Shown: piece after piece, positions 23,638 to 33,403 of the stretch
Position numbering within the stretch: the stretch's first letter is position 1
Layout: each line of letters begins with the position of its first letter
Assembly (NCBI GenBank): GCA_049516155.1
Contig: JBEKTJ010000057.1
Coordinates: 1-34,419, forward strand
DNA: 34,419 nucleotides
Direction: 5' to 3'
Source: Bog-159 sp049516155
Lineage (GTDB): Bacteria; Acidobacteriota; Terriglobia; Bryobacterales; Bryobacteraceae
Program-made: the position numbers and the translations under genes
The notes under the pieces: model-generated
Databases searched by the model: none
Seen by the model: the letters and a program-made list of their open reading frames with translations, nothing else
Told to the model about the DNA's origin: nothing

Positions 23638-24977
23638 CCGCCGGCGTTGGACGACCGTAATGGTTCAACGATTGCCTCGCCGCTCCTTCGCGCAGAAGGC
23701 GAGGCGACCTCGCCCTGCGCCGATCCAACTGGCCGCAAAAGCCACAACCAGTGCAACCCGTACAGCGAACAGCCCAGTGCGACCGCCGCCACCGCATTCA
23801 TGGTGAGCACTCCGGTGGCTGTCGTCAGGAAAGCTGCGGCGTCCACAGGCCGCATGCGCGGCAGCCGCTTCCAGGTACTCCATTCAAGCAGCCCGATTCC
23901 GACCCACGCCGTAACCGCCGCTAGGGCCGCCATGGGCACGCGCGCGATGGCTCCGCCGCCTAACGCCACCATGCCTAGCAGAATGGCCGCGTGCGCCAGA
24001 TTCGACACGCGCGTCGTGGCGCCGCAACGGACGTTAGCCAGGCTGCGCGCCGGAATGCCCACACTCAGCGGCGCGCCGAACATCGCCGCGCCAAGGTTGG
24101 CGATCCCATACGCTCCGAGCTCCCGGTCGGCGTCCGTGCGCATCGACGGACGGTGCCGGCCGCGAAAATGATCCACAACGCGGGAGGTCAGCAGAATGTT
24201 GACCGACGATACGAAGGCCAGCCCCAGCCCCGATGGCACGACAGTCCATGCGTCCGCGGGACTCCATGCAAAGCCCGCGAATGGAGGTACGCGGAAATTG
24301 ATGGCCCCCACCAAACCCTGCTTGATTCCGAAAGCCGTGGCGACTCCCATCCCGGCCAAGATGCCCAGCAGCGGACCTGGAAGACGGGGATTGATCCGGG
24401 CCGCCAGGAATGAAGCCATAATAACCGCGAGACTGATCGCGAGAGTCCCTGGGCGAGCGCCCGCCGCGTGCCTCAGGGTCACCGCTGTTTGGTACAACAG
24501 ATTGGTCGCGGTGCGGTCGGCCGCCTGCACGCCGAGCATCGAGGGGATCTGTGAGAGCACCATCATAGCCCCGATGCCGCACGAAAATCCGGTCACCACC
24601 GCGTGCGGGACCTTCGATATGTACTGCCCCAATTGCAGTACCGAGAAGGCCATCATGAACACGGAGGCGACCAGGCAGACCTGCGCCGCGCCGCCCACGC
24701 CTTGGTGTGCCACCGCCAGCGCTATAAACGGAACCGTGGCGCTGGCGGTCCCACCGATAAGAACGGGATTACGGCCCAGCAGCGCGGTAACCGGGGCAGT
24801 CACCACCGACGTGACGATACCCAATGTCGGAGGCAGCCCCATCATGCTGGCCAAGGCCAGACCGTATGGCAGGGCGATGAGCGCCGCGATCAACCCGCCT
24901 GAGACATCGCCCGCGAAGGACCGCAACGAGTAACGCTTGCGGCTGCGTGCCAGGACCGGCCACGTGGTGCGGGGCAC
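23634..24977 (-). CDS. SulP-family anion transporter without STAS domain
   Basis: The 447-residue membrane protein begins with the SulP signature (GDVSGGLIAALIALPYGLALASMMGLPPTLGI) and keeps 10 or more hydrophobic helices, including GRNPVLIGGTASATVPFIALA and LAFVSSVNILLTSRVVD. SulP carriers move sulfate, bicarbonate or other anions across the inner membrane. The usual C-terminal cytoplasmic STAS domain is absent; the protein ends about 50 residues after the last helix. GTG 24977 is used as start but has only a weak ribosome-binding site. Its 3' end overlaps the copied actin-gene end by 4 bases, so the tail may have been affected by that rearrangement. Confidence 0.85.
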   Translation of the reverse strand: MPRTTWPVLARSRKRYSLRSFAGDVSGGLIAALIALPYGLALASMMGLPPTLGIVTSVVTAPVTALLGRNPVLIGGTASATVPFIALAVAHQGVGGAAQVCLVASVFMMAFSVLQLGQYISKVPHAVVTGFSCGIGAMMVLSQIPSMLGVQAADRTATNLLYQTAVTLRHAAGARPGTLAISLAVIMASFLAARINPRLPGPLLGILAGMGVATAFGIKQGLVGAINFRVPPFAGFAWSPADAWTVVPSGLGLAFVSSVNILLTSRVVDHFRGRHRPSMRTDADRELGAYGIANLGAAMFGAPLSVGIPARSLANVRCGATTRVSNLAHAAILLGMVALGGGAIARVPMAALAAVTAWVGIGLLEWSTWKRLPRMRPVDAAAFLTTATGVLTMNAVAAVALGCSLYGLHWLWLLRPVGSAQGEVASPSARRSGEAIVEPLRSSNAGG

Positions 24978-25027
24978 CTCTTAGACCTCGCCGGCGGGCT
25001 CGGGTATGCGCCCGCGAAACAGTTCCG

Positions 25028-26203
25028 TCAAGCAGCGTAACACTGTACGCAGGCCTCGCGGAATTTCGCCATATCGTCGCGCGTGCCTACGGTGACGCGT
25101 ACCCAGGTGGGCCATACCGGCCAGACACGGCCGATATAAACGTTGCGTTTCGCCATCTGATCATAAAATTCCTTGCCCGGCCGCTTCACGTTCATCATGA
25201 ACATGTTGGCTTCCGAGGGGATGAACTCGATGTTGTGCTTGTCCAGGAATTCGAAGGTCTCGGCACGGATGGCGGCAATCGTAGCGCGCCGCTCCTTCAC
25301 CAGGTTCTTTACCTTGAGGCTGGCGTTGGCGCCCACCATGGCTGTCACCGGCAAGGCTCCAGCCGTGTACACGTTCATCTTCTCCAGCAGATCCGGCCGG
25401 GCGATCGCGGCGCCCGCGCGCAGACCCGCCATGCCGTATAGCTTGGAAAATGTTCTCAGAATGATGACGTCCTTGTCGGCCGCCACCAGATAAGAACTCA
25501 TGACCGCGGATTGGGACAGGTGAATGTAAGCCTCATCCAGCAAGACGACCGATCCAGCCGGTTTGTTGGCGACCAGCCATTCGATGTCCGCTTTGGATGT
25601 GACGGTGCCCGTGGGGTTATTCGGATTGCACACATAGATCACTCCTGGGGTGGGGTGGGCTGCAGCCAAAGCCTTCACATCGTGCGCCGCGCTGCCCTTT
25701 ACCAAAGGGACCTTGACTACCCCGGCGCCGATGAATTTGGCGGCGCGGGCGCCCGCCTCGTAACCCGGGTCGCCTACCACAAAGGGCTTTTCCTTGGAGC
25801 AAAACGCCAGCACCGCGCGATGCAGCGGATCGCTCGATCCAGCGAAGGCCTGGACGTAACTGGCCGCCGGGTTCCAGGAGAACTTCACGCCCTCCTGTTC
25901 GGCGAGCGTACTGGCCATCGCAAACGTCTCTTCGTACAGGTACCGGCCGCCGTTCTGTACCACCCCGTGGATGGCCGCCGCCGCCTCCGAGCACGGCCCC
26001 ATGGGATTCTCATTGGCGTTGATCTTCACCGCGTCGGGAGGCAGATTCCGCACCATTGAGAGCTGGGCGAGCGCCCGCTCGTTGTAGAAAGGGAGTGCCG
26101 CGCCCGCCGCCAGTAACGAAGCGAATCGGTGGAAGCTGCGGCGCGAGAAAGCTCCGCTTAGGGGACTACGTTCTGCTTGTTTCGTAAGAATCTCACTTGG
26201 CAT
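25028..26203 (-). CDS. HisC-like aminotransferase with twin-arginine leader
   Basis: ATG 26203 behind GAGGAG gives 391 residues. Residues 15-45 (FSRRSFHRFASLLAAGAALPF) form a typical Tat signal. The remainder is a fold-type I PLP aminotransferase close to histidinol-phosphate aminotransferase: INANENPMGPC, GSSDPLHRAVLAF, YVCNPNNPTGTV, VLLDEAYIHL, and the PLP lysine in RTFSKLYGMAGLRAG. Export of such an enzyme folded with PLP fits Tat transport. It is unlikely to be the biosynthetic HisC, which is cytoplasmic. The substrate is unknown; no his genes are nearby. Confidence 0.87.
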   Translation of the reverse strand: MPSEILTKQAERSPLSGAFSRRSFHRFASLLAAGAALPFYNERALAQLSMVRNLPPDAVKINANENPMGPCSEAAAAIHGVVQNGGRYLYEETFAMASTLAEQEGVKFSWNPAASYVQAFAGSSDPLHRAVLAFCSKEKPFVVGDPGYEAGARAAKFIGAGVVKVPLVKGSAAHDVKALAAAHPTPGVIYVCNPNNPTGTVTSKADIEWLVANKPAGSVVLLDEAYIHLSQSAVMSSYLVAADKDVIILRTFSKLYGMAGLRAGAAIARPDLLEKMNVYTAGALPVTAMVGANASLKVKNLVKERRATIAAIRAETFEFLDKHNIEFIPSEANMFMMNVKRPGKEFYDQMAKRNVYIGRVWPVWPTWVRVTVGTRDDMAKFREACVQCYAA

Positions 26204-26463
26204 GCTGGTCTCCTCTCTGTGTAACATCCCTGGGATCGCTGACGCGCTCAGCACTTGGAGCGGAACCTCTGGCACGTTCCATTGCGCGGGGAACGTTTTG
26301 CTGTAAGGGCACCGTGCCGGAACGCGGTACGGGTGCAGCATGCCAGAATCGTTTCAGTATAGCACCGACAGGCGGGTTTGGCGCCCCCAAAAATCCCCAA
26401 AATTCCGTCGCATATCCGGATATGCACGCAAGCTACCCTCCACACTTGCGATAATCAAGTTTC

Positions 26464-27861
26464 ATGGACGCATCCGTAGCGATCGTCGGAGGCGGCATCT
26501 CCGGCCTGTCCAGTGCGTATTACCTGGCCCAGGCCGGCATCCCTTCCACGCTCATCGAAGCGCGACCGCGCCTTGGCGGCGTCATCCAAACCGAGCATGT
26601 GGAAGGCTGTGTGATTGAAGGCGGCCCCGACAGCTTTCTCTCCATGAAGCCGGCTGCCATGGATTTGATCCGGGAACTGGGACTGGCGGAAGAAGTTATC
26701 GGCTCGAACGATCATCTGCGCGTCACCTATGTGTGGAAGGGTGGCCGCCTGGTGCCGCTGCCGGACGGCCTGCAGCTTATGGTCCCCACCAAGCTAGCGC
26801 CACTGCTAACCACGCGGCTGCTGAGCTGGCCCACCAAGCTGCGCATGGGGATGGAACTTTTCCACCCGCCGGGCCGCCATTCCGAGGACCAATCCGTAGC
26901 GGACTTCGTGACGTCGCATTACGGCGCCGAAGCCGTCGACTACCTCGCCGAGCCGCTGCTCTCCGGTATCTACGGCGGCAGCCCCAGCGCGCTCAGCATA
27001 TCGAGCGTCCTGCCGCGGTTTGTCGAGCTGGAGGCCAAGTATGGAAGTCTCACAAGAGGCGTCCTGGCCGAACTGAAAGCCAATAAGGCCGAAGCTCAAA
27101 GCCACGGCAATCGGCTGCCGCTGTTTCGCACCCTTAAGGGCGGATTGAGCCAATTGGTGGCGGCGTTGACGGGGCGCCTGCAAGGCCACGCCACCATCCT
27201 GCAGGGGCGGGCCGACGCGATTGAACGGACCGCCGGCGGTTTCCGCATTCGGCTCGAACACGGCTGGCTGGAATGCGCGCAAGTGGTGCTGGCATGCGAG
27301 GCACACAACGCCGCCACGCTCGTCGCCAACCTCGACGGCCGGCTGGCGGACTTGCTCGGAAGCGTCCCCTACAGCTCATCGATGACCGTCGCCTTAGGGT
27401 TTCCCAATAGCGCGTTCCCCAAGCCTCTCGATGGGTTCGGCTTTCTGGTTCCCAAGCGCGAGCGCCGCCGTTTGGTAGCCTGCACCTGGGTGGGCACTAA
27501 GTTCTCGCACCGCGTGCCGAATGGGACGACCCTGCTGCGCTGCTTTCTCGGCGGCATGGGCGATGGCGCAATTCTCTTGGAAAGCGACGACGCCATCGTC
27601 GCGGCGGTGGTCGCCGAGTTGCACCGTATCGTCGGGCTTCGCGCGGAGCCAGCTTTCTGGCGCATTTTTCGGTGGCCCCGCTCCATGGCCCAGTACACCG
27701 TCGGCCACGCGGCGCGGCTAGCCGAAATCGAAGCGCGGACCGCTCTCATCCCCGGCTTCCAGCTGGCCGGCAATGCTTATACGGGCATCGGCATACCGGA
27801 TTGCGTTCGCATGGGCAAGCAGGCGGCCGTGGCTATATCGAAATCTTTGTGTCCGGTGTGA
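26464..27861 (+). CDS. hemG: Protoporphyrinogen/coproporphyrinogen oxidase
   Basis: The 465-residue flavoprotein has the FAD-binding motif VGGGISGLSSAYYLAQAG at residues 8-25, followed by IEARPRLGGVIQTEHVEG and EGGPDSFLSMKP. The family motif EPLLSGIYGGSP is present, and the C-terminus carries the second FAD contact GFQLAGNAYTGIGIPDCVRMG. It oxidises protoporphyrinogen IX or coproporphyrinogen III in late haem synthesis. The same family has been called HemY in older work. It is divergent from the aminotransferase gene and is probably a single-gene unit. Confidence 0.93.
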   Translation: MDASVAIVGGGISGLSSAYYLAQAGIPSTLIEARPRLGGVIQTEHVEGCVIEGGPDSFLSMKPAAMDLIRELGLAEEVIGSNDHLRVTYVWKGGRLVPLPDGLQLMVPTKLAPLLTTRLLSWPTKLRMGMELFHPPGRHSEDQSVADFVTSHYGAEAVDYLAEPLLSGIYGGSPSALSISSVLPRFVELEAKYGSLTRGVLAELKANKAEAQSHGNRLPLFRTLKGGLSQLVAALTGRLQGHATILQGRADAIERTAGGFRIRLEHGWLECAQVVLACEAHNAATLVANLDGRLADLLGSVPYSSSMTVALGFPNSAFPKPLDGFGFLVPKRERRRLVACTWVGTKFSHRVPNGTTLLRCFLGGMGDGAILLESDDAIVAAVVAELHRIVGLRAEPAFWRIFRWPRSMAQYTVGHAARLAEIEARTALIPGFQLAGNAYTGIGIPDCVRMGKQAAVAISKSLCPV

Positions 27862-27888
27862 TGCATCCTTGAAATCTGCCTAATCTCC

Positions 27889-28986
27889 ATGAAATCATCC
27901 ATACTCTTTTGCAGCGCCATCGCCACGTTTTTCGTGTTGTCCGCTGCCGATCCCACTGCGGATCCGCTGCCGGGCATGCCGCCTGTGCTGGACAGACACG
28001 ATATCTATTCGGCCGACGCCGCCGGCGATCTAAGTCCCGCCGTTCGTAAGTTTCCATCGCTGATCTACGTGCCGAACAGCGGTAGCAATAGTGTCGATGT
28101 CATCGATCCCAAGACTTACCAAATCATTCGCCATTTTCGCGTGGGGCGGCAACCGCAGCATGTTACACCATCCTACGATTTGAAGACACTATGGGTGCTA
28201 TGCGACTTAGGCGACAGCGTTACGCTCATCGATCCCGCGACCGGCAAGAAGGGCCAGACTCTAAAAGTGAAAGATCCGTATAACATGTATTACACGCCCG
28301 ATGGCAAGTATGCGATCGTGGTGGCGGAGCGCATCCATCAACTCGATTTCCGGGACGCCAAAACCATGCGCTTGGTCAAATCCCTTCCGGTGCCTTGCCG
28401 TGGGGTGGATCATATGGACTTCTCCGCCAACGGACGCTACCTGATCGCCAGTTGCGAATTCAGCGGCGCGGTAGTCAAGGTGGATGTCGAAGCTCAGCGC
28501 GTGATTGGCGCCATCGAGTTGCCGGGCGCAGGCATGCCTCAGGACGTCAAGCTGTCGCCGGACGGAGAGGTTTTCTACGTAGCGGATATGCAAGCCAATG
28601 GAGTCCATCTGATCGACGGCGCAAACTTGCGCATCATCGGATTCCTGCCGACGGGCAAGGGTGCGCACGGCCTCTACGCCAGCCGCGACTCCAGGGTATT
28701 GTACGTTTCCAACCGGGAAGAAGGCAGCATATCCGTAATCGACTTCGCCACCCGCAAGGTGGTCCACAGGTGGGAAATCCCGCACGGCACGCCCGATATG
28801 GGGGGCGTATCCGCGGATGGCAAAGTACTGTGGCTCTCGGGCCGTTACAGCAAGGAAGTGTACGCCATCGGCACAGGCGACGGCCATCTGCTAGCGCGCA
28901 TTCGCGTAGGCAAGGGTCCACACGGGCTGTGCGTTTATCCCCAACCTGGCCGGTACTCATTAGGACACACGGGCGTGTTCAGGTGA
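27889..28986 (+). CDS. Secreted YVTN beta-propeller protein
   Basis: The 365-residue product has a signal peptide (SILFCSAIATFFVLSAADP) and YVTN-type blades: YVPNSGSNSVDVIDPKTYQIIRHF, LSPDGEVFYVADMQANGVHLID, LYASRDSRVLYVSNREEGSISVID, GVSADGKVLWLSGRYSKEVYAI. Such proteins are periplasmic or surface binding proteins. It starts 27 bases after hemG, so co-transcription is possible. No catalytic residues are seen. Confidence 0.85.
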   Translation: MKSSILFCSAIATFFVLSAADPTADPLPGMPPVLDRHDIYSADAAGDLSPAVRKFPSLIYVPNSGSNSVDVIDPKTYQIIRHFRVGRQPQHVTPSYDLKTLWVLCDLGDSVTLIDPATGKKGQTLKVKDPYNMYYTPDGKYAIVVAERIHQLDFRDAKTMRLVKSLPVPCRGVDHMDFSANGRYLIASCEFSGAVVKVDVEAQRVIGAIELPGAGMPQDVKLSPDGEVFYVADMQANGVHLIDGANLRIIGFLPTGKGAHGLYASRDSRVLYVSNREEGSISVIDFATRKVVHRWEIPHGTPDMGGVSADGKVLWLSGRYSKEVYAIGTGDGHLLARIRVGKGPHGLCVYPQPGRYSLGHTGVFR

Positions 28987-29077
28987 ACTCCCGTACCGAC
29001 CGGCACAATTAATTTACAAATCTTTCACACACCCTAACCAGGCACGCTCCAAGCCAGACTTATACTTAGAGGAGCCT

Positions 29078-30238
29078 ATGAAAATGAAATACTCCGGCGC
29101 CTGGGTGCTGGCGTTGATGACTGCGCCGCCGCTGACGCACGCACAATCCATCTTTCAGGTCGTGCCAACCCCCAACGGCCATCACGGAACGACTAACAAC
29201 GGCCTTCTTGCAGTGGCGGCTTCGTCGCCCACCGATATCTGGGCTGTCGGTCAGACTGCCATTCACTTCGATGGCACCGCGTGGACAGCTTATGCGACGC
29301 CGATGATCCACGGCGACAACACCAGTTACCTGGACGGAGTGGTGGACTTTTCGCCCACCGATGCTTGGGCCGCCGGAATCGTGGGTATTGGGACTGCGAC
29401 TCCGGGCCAGGTGCTCGAACACTGGAATGGCGCCGCTTGGAACGTCGTCACAGGTCCTACGTTTGCCTCCGGCGATCAACCCGAGATCTTCGGTATGACC
29501 GCAGTCTCCGCCAACGACATCTGGGCCGTGGGCACCCTGCTTACTGCAAACCAAACTCTCGAGGCGCTTTTTGAGCATTGGGATGGCTCTGCCTGGACCG
29601 CGTACACCGGCTTCTTCTACGGATTTTTCCGGGCAGTCTCGGCGGATGCCTCCAACGACATCTGGGCGGTCGGCTACAACGGCAATGTGACATTCTCCGA
29701 GCATTTCGACGGCACAAGTTGGACGCATGTCCCGACGCCGAACGTGGGGACCGGCGCCAATAGCCTGGGCGGCGTAGTGGCTCTAGCGCCGGACAACGTG
29801 TGGGCGGTGGGCTTCTCCACGGCCAGCACACAGCCGCCGCCCGGCCAATATGACGTGCCTACGAAGACGCTCATCGAGCACTACGATGGTACGAGCTGGA
29901 GTGTAGTATCCAGCCCGAACGTGGGACCGAATAGCCAGTATCAATCGAATCGGCTCTTGGGTGTGACGGCTGTTTCGCCGACCGACATCTGGGCGTTTGG
30001 CTCGTACTTCGCCGCCAGCGGCTCGGAAAATCAGATCACGCTGTTGATGCAATGGAACGGCTCGATCTGGAGCTTGGCGCCGTCCCCCAGCCCGGAACCA
30101 GGCAACTTTCTGGACGATATTCTGTACTCCGGGGTGGTGACTGCCCCGGGAAGTGTCTGGATCGTCGGCTCACTGGCTCCTGCTGCGGAGGGCAAACCGG
30201 TTACCGATACGTTCGTTCTGCACACCACCGGCGGATAA
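29078..30238 (+). CDS. Secreted repeat protein with DIWAVG/EHWDGTSW propeller motifs
   Basis: ATG 29078 follows GAGGAG and a signal peptide (LALMTAPPLTHAQS). The mature 360 residues consist of about seven repeats of 40-60 residues with the pair (T/N)DIWAVG...(L/F)EHWDG(T/S)(A/S)W, for example SPTDIWAVGQTAIHFDGTAW and ANDIWAVGTLLT. The pattern points to a beta-propeller. Function is unknown; the hydrophobic-aromatic repeats suggest binding. A decayed paralogue follows directly downstream, so the locus has been through a tandem duplication including its promoter region. Confidence 0.83.
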   Translation: MKMKYSGAWVLALMTAPPLTHAQSIFQVVPTPNGHHGTTNNGLLAVAASSPTDIWAVGQTAIHFDGTAWTAYATPMIHGDNTSYLDGVVDFSPTDAWAAGIVGIGTATPGQVLEHWNGAAWNVVTGPTFASGDQPEIFGMTAVSANDIWAVGTLLTANQTLEALFEHWDGSAWTAYTGFFYGFFRAVSADASNDIWAVGYNGNVTFSEHFDGTSWTHVPTPNVGTGANSLGGVVALAPDNVWAVGFSTASTQPPPGQYDVPTKTLIEHYDGTSWSVVSSPNVGPNSQYQSNRLLGVTAVSPTDIWAFGSYFAASGSENQITLLMQWNGSIWSLAPSPSPEPGNFLDDILYSGVVTAPGSVWIVGSLAPAAEGKPVTDTFVLHTTGG

Positions 30239-30318
30239 CTCACTTACAATTTGTTTACAAACCTTTTACCGATACAAATCGAGCGGACCGCCAACGAGAA
30301 CTTATAATCAAGAGTATT

Positions 30319-31464
30319 ATGAAAGCGCGATATTTTGACGCACTGGTCTTGGCGACGTTTGTTATGCCCGCACTGATGCACGCGCAGTCTATTTTCCACG
30401 TGGCGCCTACTCCGAACCCACATCCAAACCCGGCCTCGAATACGCTGTAAGCAGCCGCGGCCTCTTCTCCTAGCGATATCTGGGCAGTAGGTCAGACGAC
30501 CTACATTTCGATGGCAGTCAGTGGACTGCGTTCCCGGCGCCCATGATAAACGGCGAAGGAGATAGCTGGCTTAACGGAGTGGTGGACATTTCGCCCTCCG
30601 AAGCCTGGGCAGTCGGTTTGTGCTGTATCAATACGTTTAAATATGGTTCGGTGATCGAGCACTGGGACGGAACGCAGTGGAGTCTATTTCCAGGCCCTGA
30701 GTTCGGCCCCGAAGAAGAACCGGAGATCGCAGGGATGACGGCGGTCTCCGCCGACGACATCTGGGCGGTAGGGACCATGGCTTTCGTTGGGGGAGGTAAT
30801 AACCAAACTCTTTTCGAGCACTGGGATGGTACATCCTGGACCGCGCAACTGGGCCCGGGCTACGGGTTTTTCAAGGCTGTTTCCGCCGATGCAACCGACG
30901 ACGTATGGGCGGTAGGCACCACCCTTGTTGAAACGTTTTCCTAGCATTACAATGGTACGAGTTGGCAGCCTGTCCATACTCCCAACGTGGGAACTGGCCC
31001 GAACGTTCTGAATGCGGTTGTGGCTCTTGCGCCTGACGACGTGTGGGCAGTGGGCTACTCCACAGCCAGCCAGACGCCGCCGCCGGGACAGTACGATGTC
31101 CCCACGAAAACGCTGATAGAACATTTCGACGGGCGCCAGTTGGAGCGTCGTTCCCAGCCCTAACGTAGGGCCCAACAGCCAGTATCAATCGAACAAGCTG
31201 TTGGGAGTGGTAGCCGTCTCGCCGACCGACCTGTGGGCCTTTGGCCAGTACGCCGCAGCCAGTGGCTCGGGTCGGGGAATCACGCTTCTGCTCCATTGGA
31301 ACGGGACGAGCTGGAGCCTTGCTCCATGTCCAAATCCGACCACGCCCGGCGTCCAATTGAATTATTTGAATGGAGGTGTGGTGACCGCGCCCAGCGACGT
31401 GTGGATCGTGGGGGATGGGGACAGCGGTATGCAGACACTCGTTCTGCACACGACCGGGGGATAA
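30319..31464 (+). pseudogene. Decayed tandem paralogue of the DIWAVG repeat protein
   Basis: The copy keeps a start (ATG 30319), signal peptide and repeat motifs (ISPSEAWAVG, SADDIWAVGT, IEHWDGTQW). It has at least four lesions: a TAA at about 30448, a one-base loss near 30505, a TAG at 30941-30943 where the paralogue has GAG (Glu), and a frameshift near 31133. Upstream bases resemble those before 29078. It no longer makes a full-length protein, though pieces at 30543-30944 and 31201-31464 stay open. Confidence 0.88.
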
Positions 31465-31504
31465 ACGCGCATCCGGCGGTCTGTTGCGTGCATCGAACGG
31501 GTAG

Positions 31505-32122
31505 ATGACAGATACCGGTAAGCAAGTCACAGAACACCTGGGAGTCGATCATCCCGTCCTGGATGTAATCCGCAGCCGCTGGAGTCCGGCCATTTACTCT
31601 CCGAAGGCGGTGGAAACGGAGAAGCTTCTCAGTATCCTGGAGGCGGCCCGTTGGGCGCCCTCCAGCTACAATGCGCAGCCCTGGAGCTTTCTGGTAGCCC
31701 GCAAGGAAGAGCCTGAGGAATTCGCGCGCATGTTGAGCTGCCTGGCGCCCCTCAATGTCGTCTGGGCGCAGCACGTGCCGCTGCTGATGATCTCAGTGGC
31801 CAAACTGCATTTCGACCATAACGGCGCTGTCAACCGGCACGCCCTTCACGACACCGGAATCGCCACTGGCTTCCTGATGCTGCAGGCCGCCGCCTTGGGA
31901 GTTTTGGCGCATGGCATGGCCGGCTTCGATGCCGCCAAGGCGCGCGAATTGTATGCCATTCCGGAGTCGCACGAGGCCGTCGCGGCGATCGGTCTGGGTT
32001 ACCCCGGCGACGAGCAGGGCGCCCCGGAAGAACTGCGGAAGCGCAACCAGCATAAGCCGCGCCGGACGCTGAGTCAATTTGTATTCGCGGGCCGATGGGG
32101 ACACCCGTTGCCACTTCTTTGA
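31505..32122 (+). CDS. Nitroreductase-family oxidoreductase
   Basis: The 205-residue flavoprotein has the FMN-binding family pattern: RSRWSPAIYSP near the start, LEAARWAPSSYNAQPWSFLVA, and DTGIATGFLMLQAAALGVLAHGMAGF. Such enzymes use NAD(P)H to reduce nitro, quinone or other electrophilic groups. Its gene ends 7 bases before the SDR gene, which implies one transcript. The substrate is unknown. Confidence 0.92.
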   Translation: MTDTGKQVTEHLGVDHPVLDVIRSRWSPAIYSPKAVETEKLLSILEAARWAPSSYNAQPWSFLVARKEEPEEFARMLSCLAPLNVVWAQHVPLLMISVAKLHFDHNGAVNRHALHDTGIATGFLMLQAAALGVLAHGMAGFDAAKARELYAIPESHEAVAAIGLGYPGDEQGAPEELRKRNQHKPRRTLSQFVFAGRWGHPLPLL

Positions 32123-32129
32123 ACAAGCT

Positions 32130-32924
32130 ATGAACTTGCAACTGGAAGGCAAGCTTGCTCTGGTGACCGGCTCTACAGCCGGCATCGGATTCGCCATCGC
32201 CAAGAGACTTGCCGCCGAGGGCGCGCGGGTGGTGGTAAATGGGCGCACCGAGGCGCGCGTGACCGCGGCTTGCGAGGCGATACGCCGCGAATACCCCGCC
32301 GCTCGCCTGGATGGATTCGTCGGGGATCTCTCAGTAGCCGAAGAATCCCTCGCCATATGCGCGCGATTCCCAAGTCCGGAGATACTGGTCAACAACCTCG
32401 GCACTTACGAGGTCAAGCCCTTCGAGCAGATCACCGACGCCGATTGGCACGCCATCATTGAAACCAATTTCATGAGCGGCGTGCGGCTCAGCCGCTGTTT
32501 CTTGCCGAAGATGAAAGCCGCCGGATGGGGGCGCATCATTTTCATCTCCAGCGAGTCCGCGGTGAACATTCCCGTGGAGATGGTCCACTATGGCGTGACC
32601 AAGACCATGCAGTTGGCGCTCTCTCGCGGCTTGGCGGAGTTGACGTCCGGCACCGGCGTGACCGTGAACTCGATTCTTCCAGGGCCCACCCGCTCGGAAG
32701 GCGTGGAGAAGTTTGTGCAGGATGTCGCCACGTCAAGGCAGATCGCCGTCGCGGATTTCGAAAAGGAGTTCTTCCGCACCATCCGCCCAAGCTCCATCAT
32801 TCAGCGCTTCGCCACGCCGGATGAAGTCGCGGCGCTGGTGGTCTTCGTAGCCAGTCCACTGTCGTCGGCGACCAACGGCGCGGCGCTGCACGTGGATGGC
32901 GGCACAGTGCGCTCGATCTTGTAA
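32130..32924 (+). CDS. Short-chain dehydrogenase/reductase (SDR)
   Basis: ATG 32130 gives 264 residues starting MNLQLEGKLALVTG, the usual SDR beginning. The cofactor motif TGSTAGIGFAIA, the NNLG motif and the catalytic S (FISSES), Y and K (HYGVTK) are all present. The C-terminus ends with GAALHVDGGTVRSIL. This is a classical NAD(P)-dependent SDR of the 3-oxoacyl-ACP-reductase-like group. It follows the nitroreductase gene by 7 bases, so both enzymes may work on the same class of substrate. Confidence 0.93.
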   Translation: MNLQLEGKLALVTGSTAGIGFAIAKRLAAEGARVVVNGRTEARVTAACEAIRREYPAARLDGFVGDLSVAEESLAICARFPSPEILVNNLGTYEVKPFEQITDADWHAIIETNFMSGVRLSRCFLPKMKAAGWGRIIFISSESAVNIPVEMVHYGVTKTMQLALSRGLAELTSGTGVTVNSILPGPTRSEGVEKFVQDVATSRQIAVADFEKEFFRTIRPSSIIQRFATPDEVAALVVFVASPLSSATNGAALHVDGGTVRSIL

Positions 32925-32957
32925 CTACTTCAGTGCCGGATCGATCAAGGCGCCTAC

Positions 32958-32996
32958 CTACTGAATAGAAGTCAGCGGATTGAGACTGGGATTGAT
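32958..32996 (-). repeat. Short second copy of the Rrf2-like gene's 3' end
   Basis: Read on the minus strand this encodes NPSLNPLTSIQ-stop, against PSHNPLTSIQ-stop at the end of the Rrf2-like gene (34228-34257). About 28 of 33 bases match, and differences are mostly synonymous. The orientation is the same as in the full gene. The copy is short, so the similarity alone is modest evidence; it gains weight from the same arrangement at topA and the actin-like gene. The rest of 32925-33020 shows nothing else recognisable. Confidence 0.6.
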
Positions 32997-33020
32997 CAAC
33001 GAAGCGGCGGCGACGTCCGC

Positions 33021-33264
33021 TTATGCTGTTGCGGCGGGCCGCGCGGTCTCTGTTCGGTCACAGACGGTCCAGAACGCGCGGAACGGAATCCCCTGCACTT
33101 CCTGATGGTTGACCCGCCAAAGAAGCAACGTGCCGAATGGCCAACCGCGAATCAGGGAATCGATCCGAAGCGTTACCTGATTGGGTTTCCACACAATAGG
33201 GCCGCTGAAGATCGGGAATGAACCTTGTCGCCCCACTCGGCGCGCTAGCTCGTTCCAGGAGCTT
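33021..33264 (-). pseudogene. DUF262 (GmrS-like) gene remnant
   Basis: Across two frames the minus strand spells KLLERASA, FIPDLQRPYCVE and VWKPNQVTLRIDSLIRGWPF, then GTLLLWRV. This is the N-terminal DUF262 signature (IPxFQRPxVWxxxQVxxLxDSIxRGxPIGSLLLW), found in GmrSD-type modification-dependent restriction enzymes. A frameshift at about 33190 and the loss of everything after the first 60 or so residues make it a remnant. The interval 33265-33403 holds nothing I can recognise. Confidence 0.72.
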
Positions 33265-33403
33265 ATCTAACTACAGCGAATCCTGTCTGTATATATCCCA
33301 TGGAACGCTCGGCTCCTTATATACGTGTGCCCGGATTCGCATGAAATTCAAAGCTCTTGCGTAATTCGAGCAGCCAAAAGACGCGTCTCGCCCAGGCAGG
33401 GGT

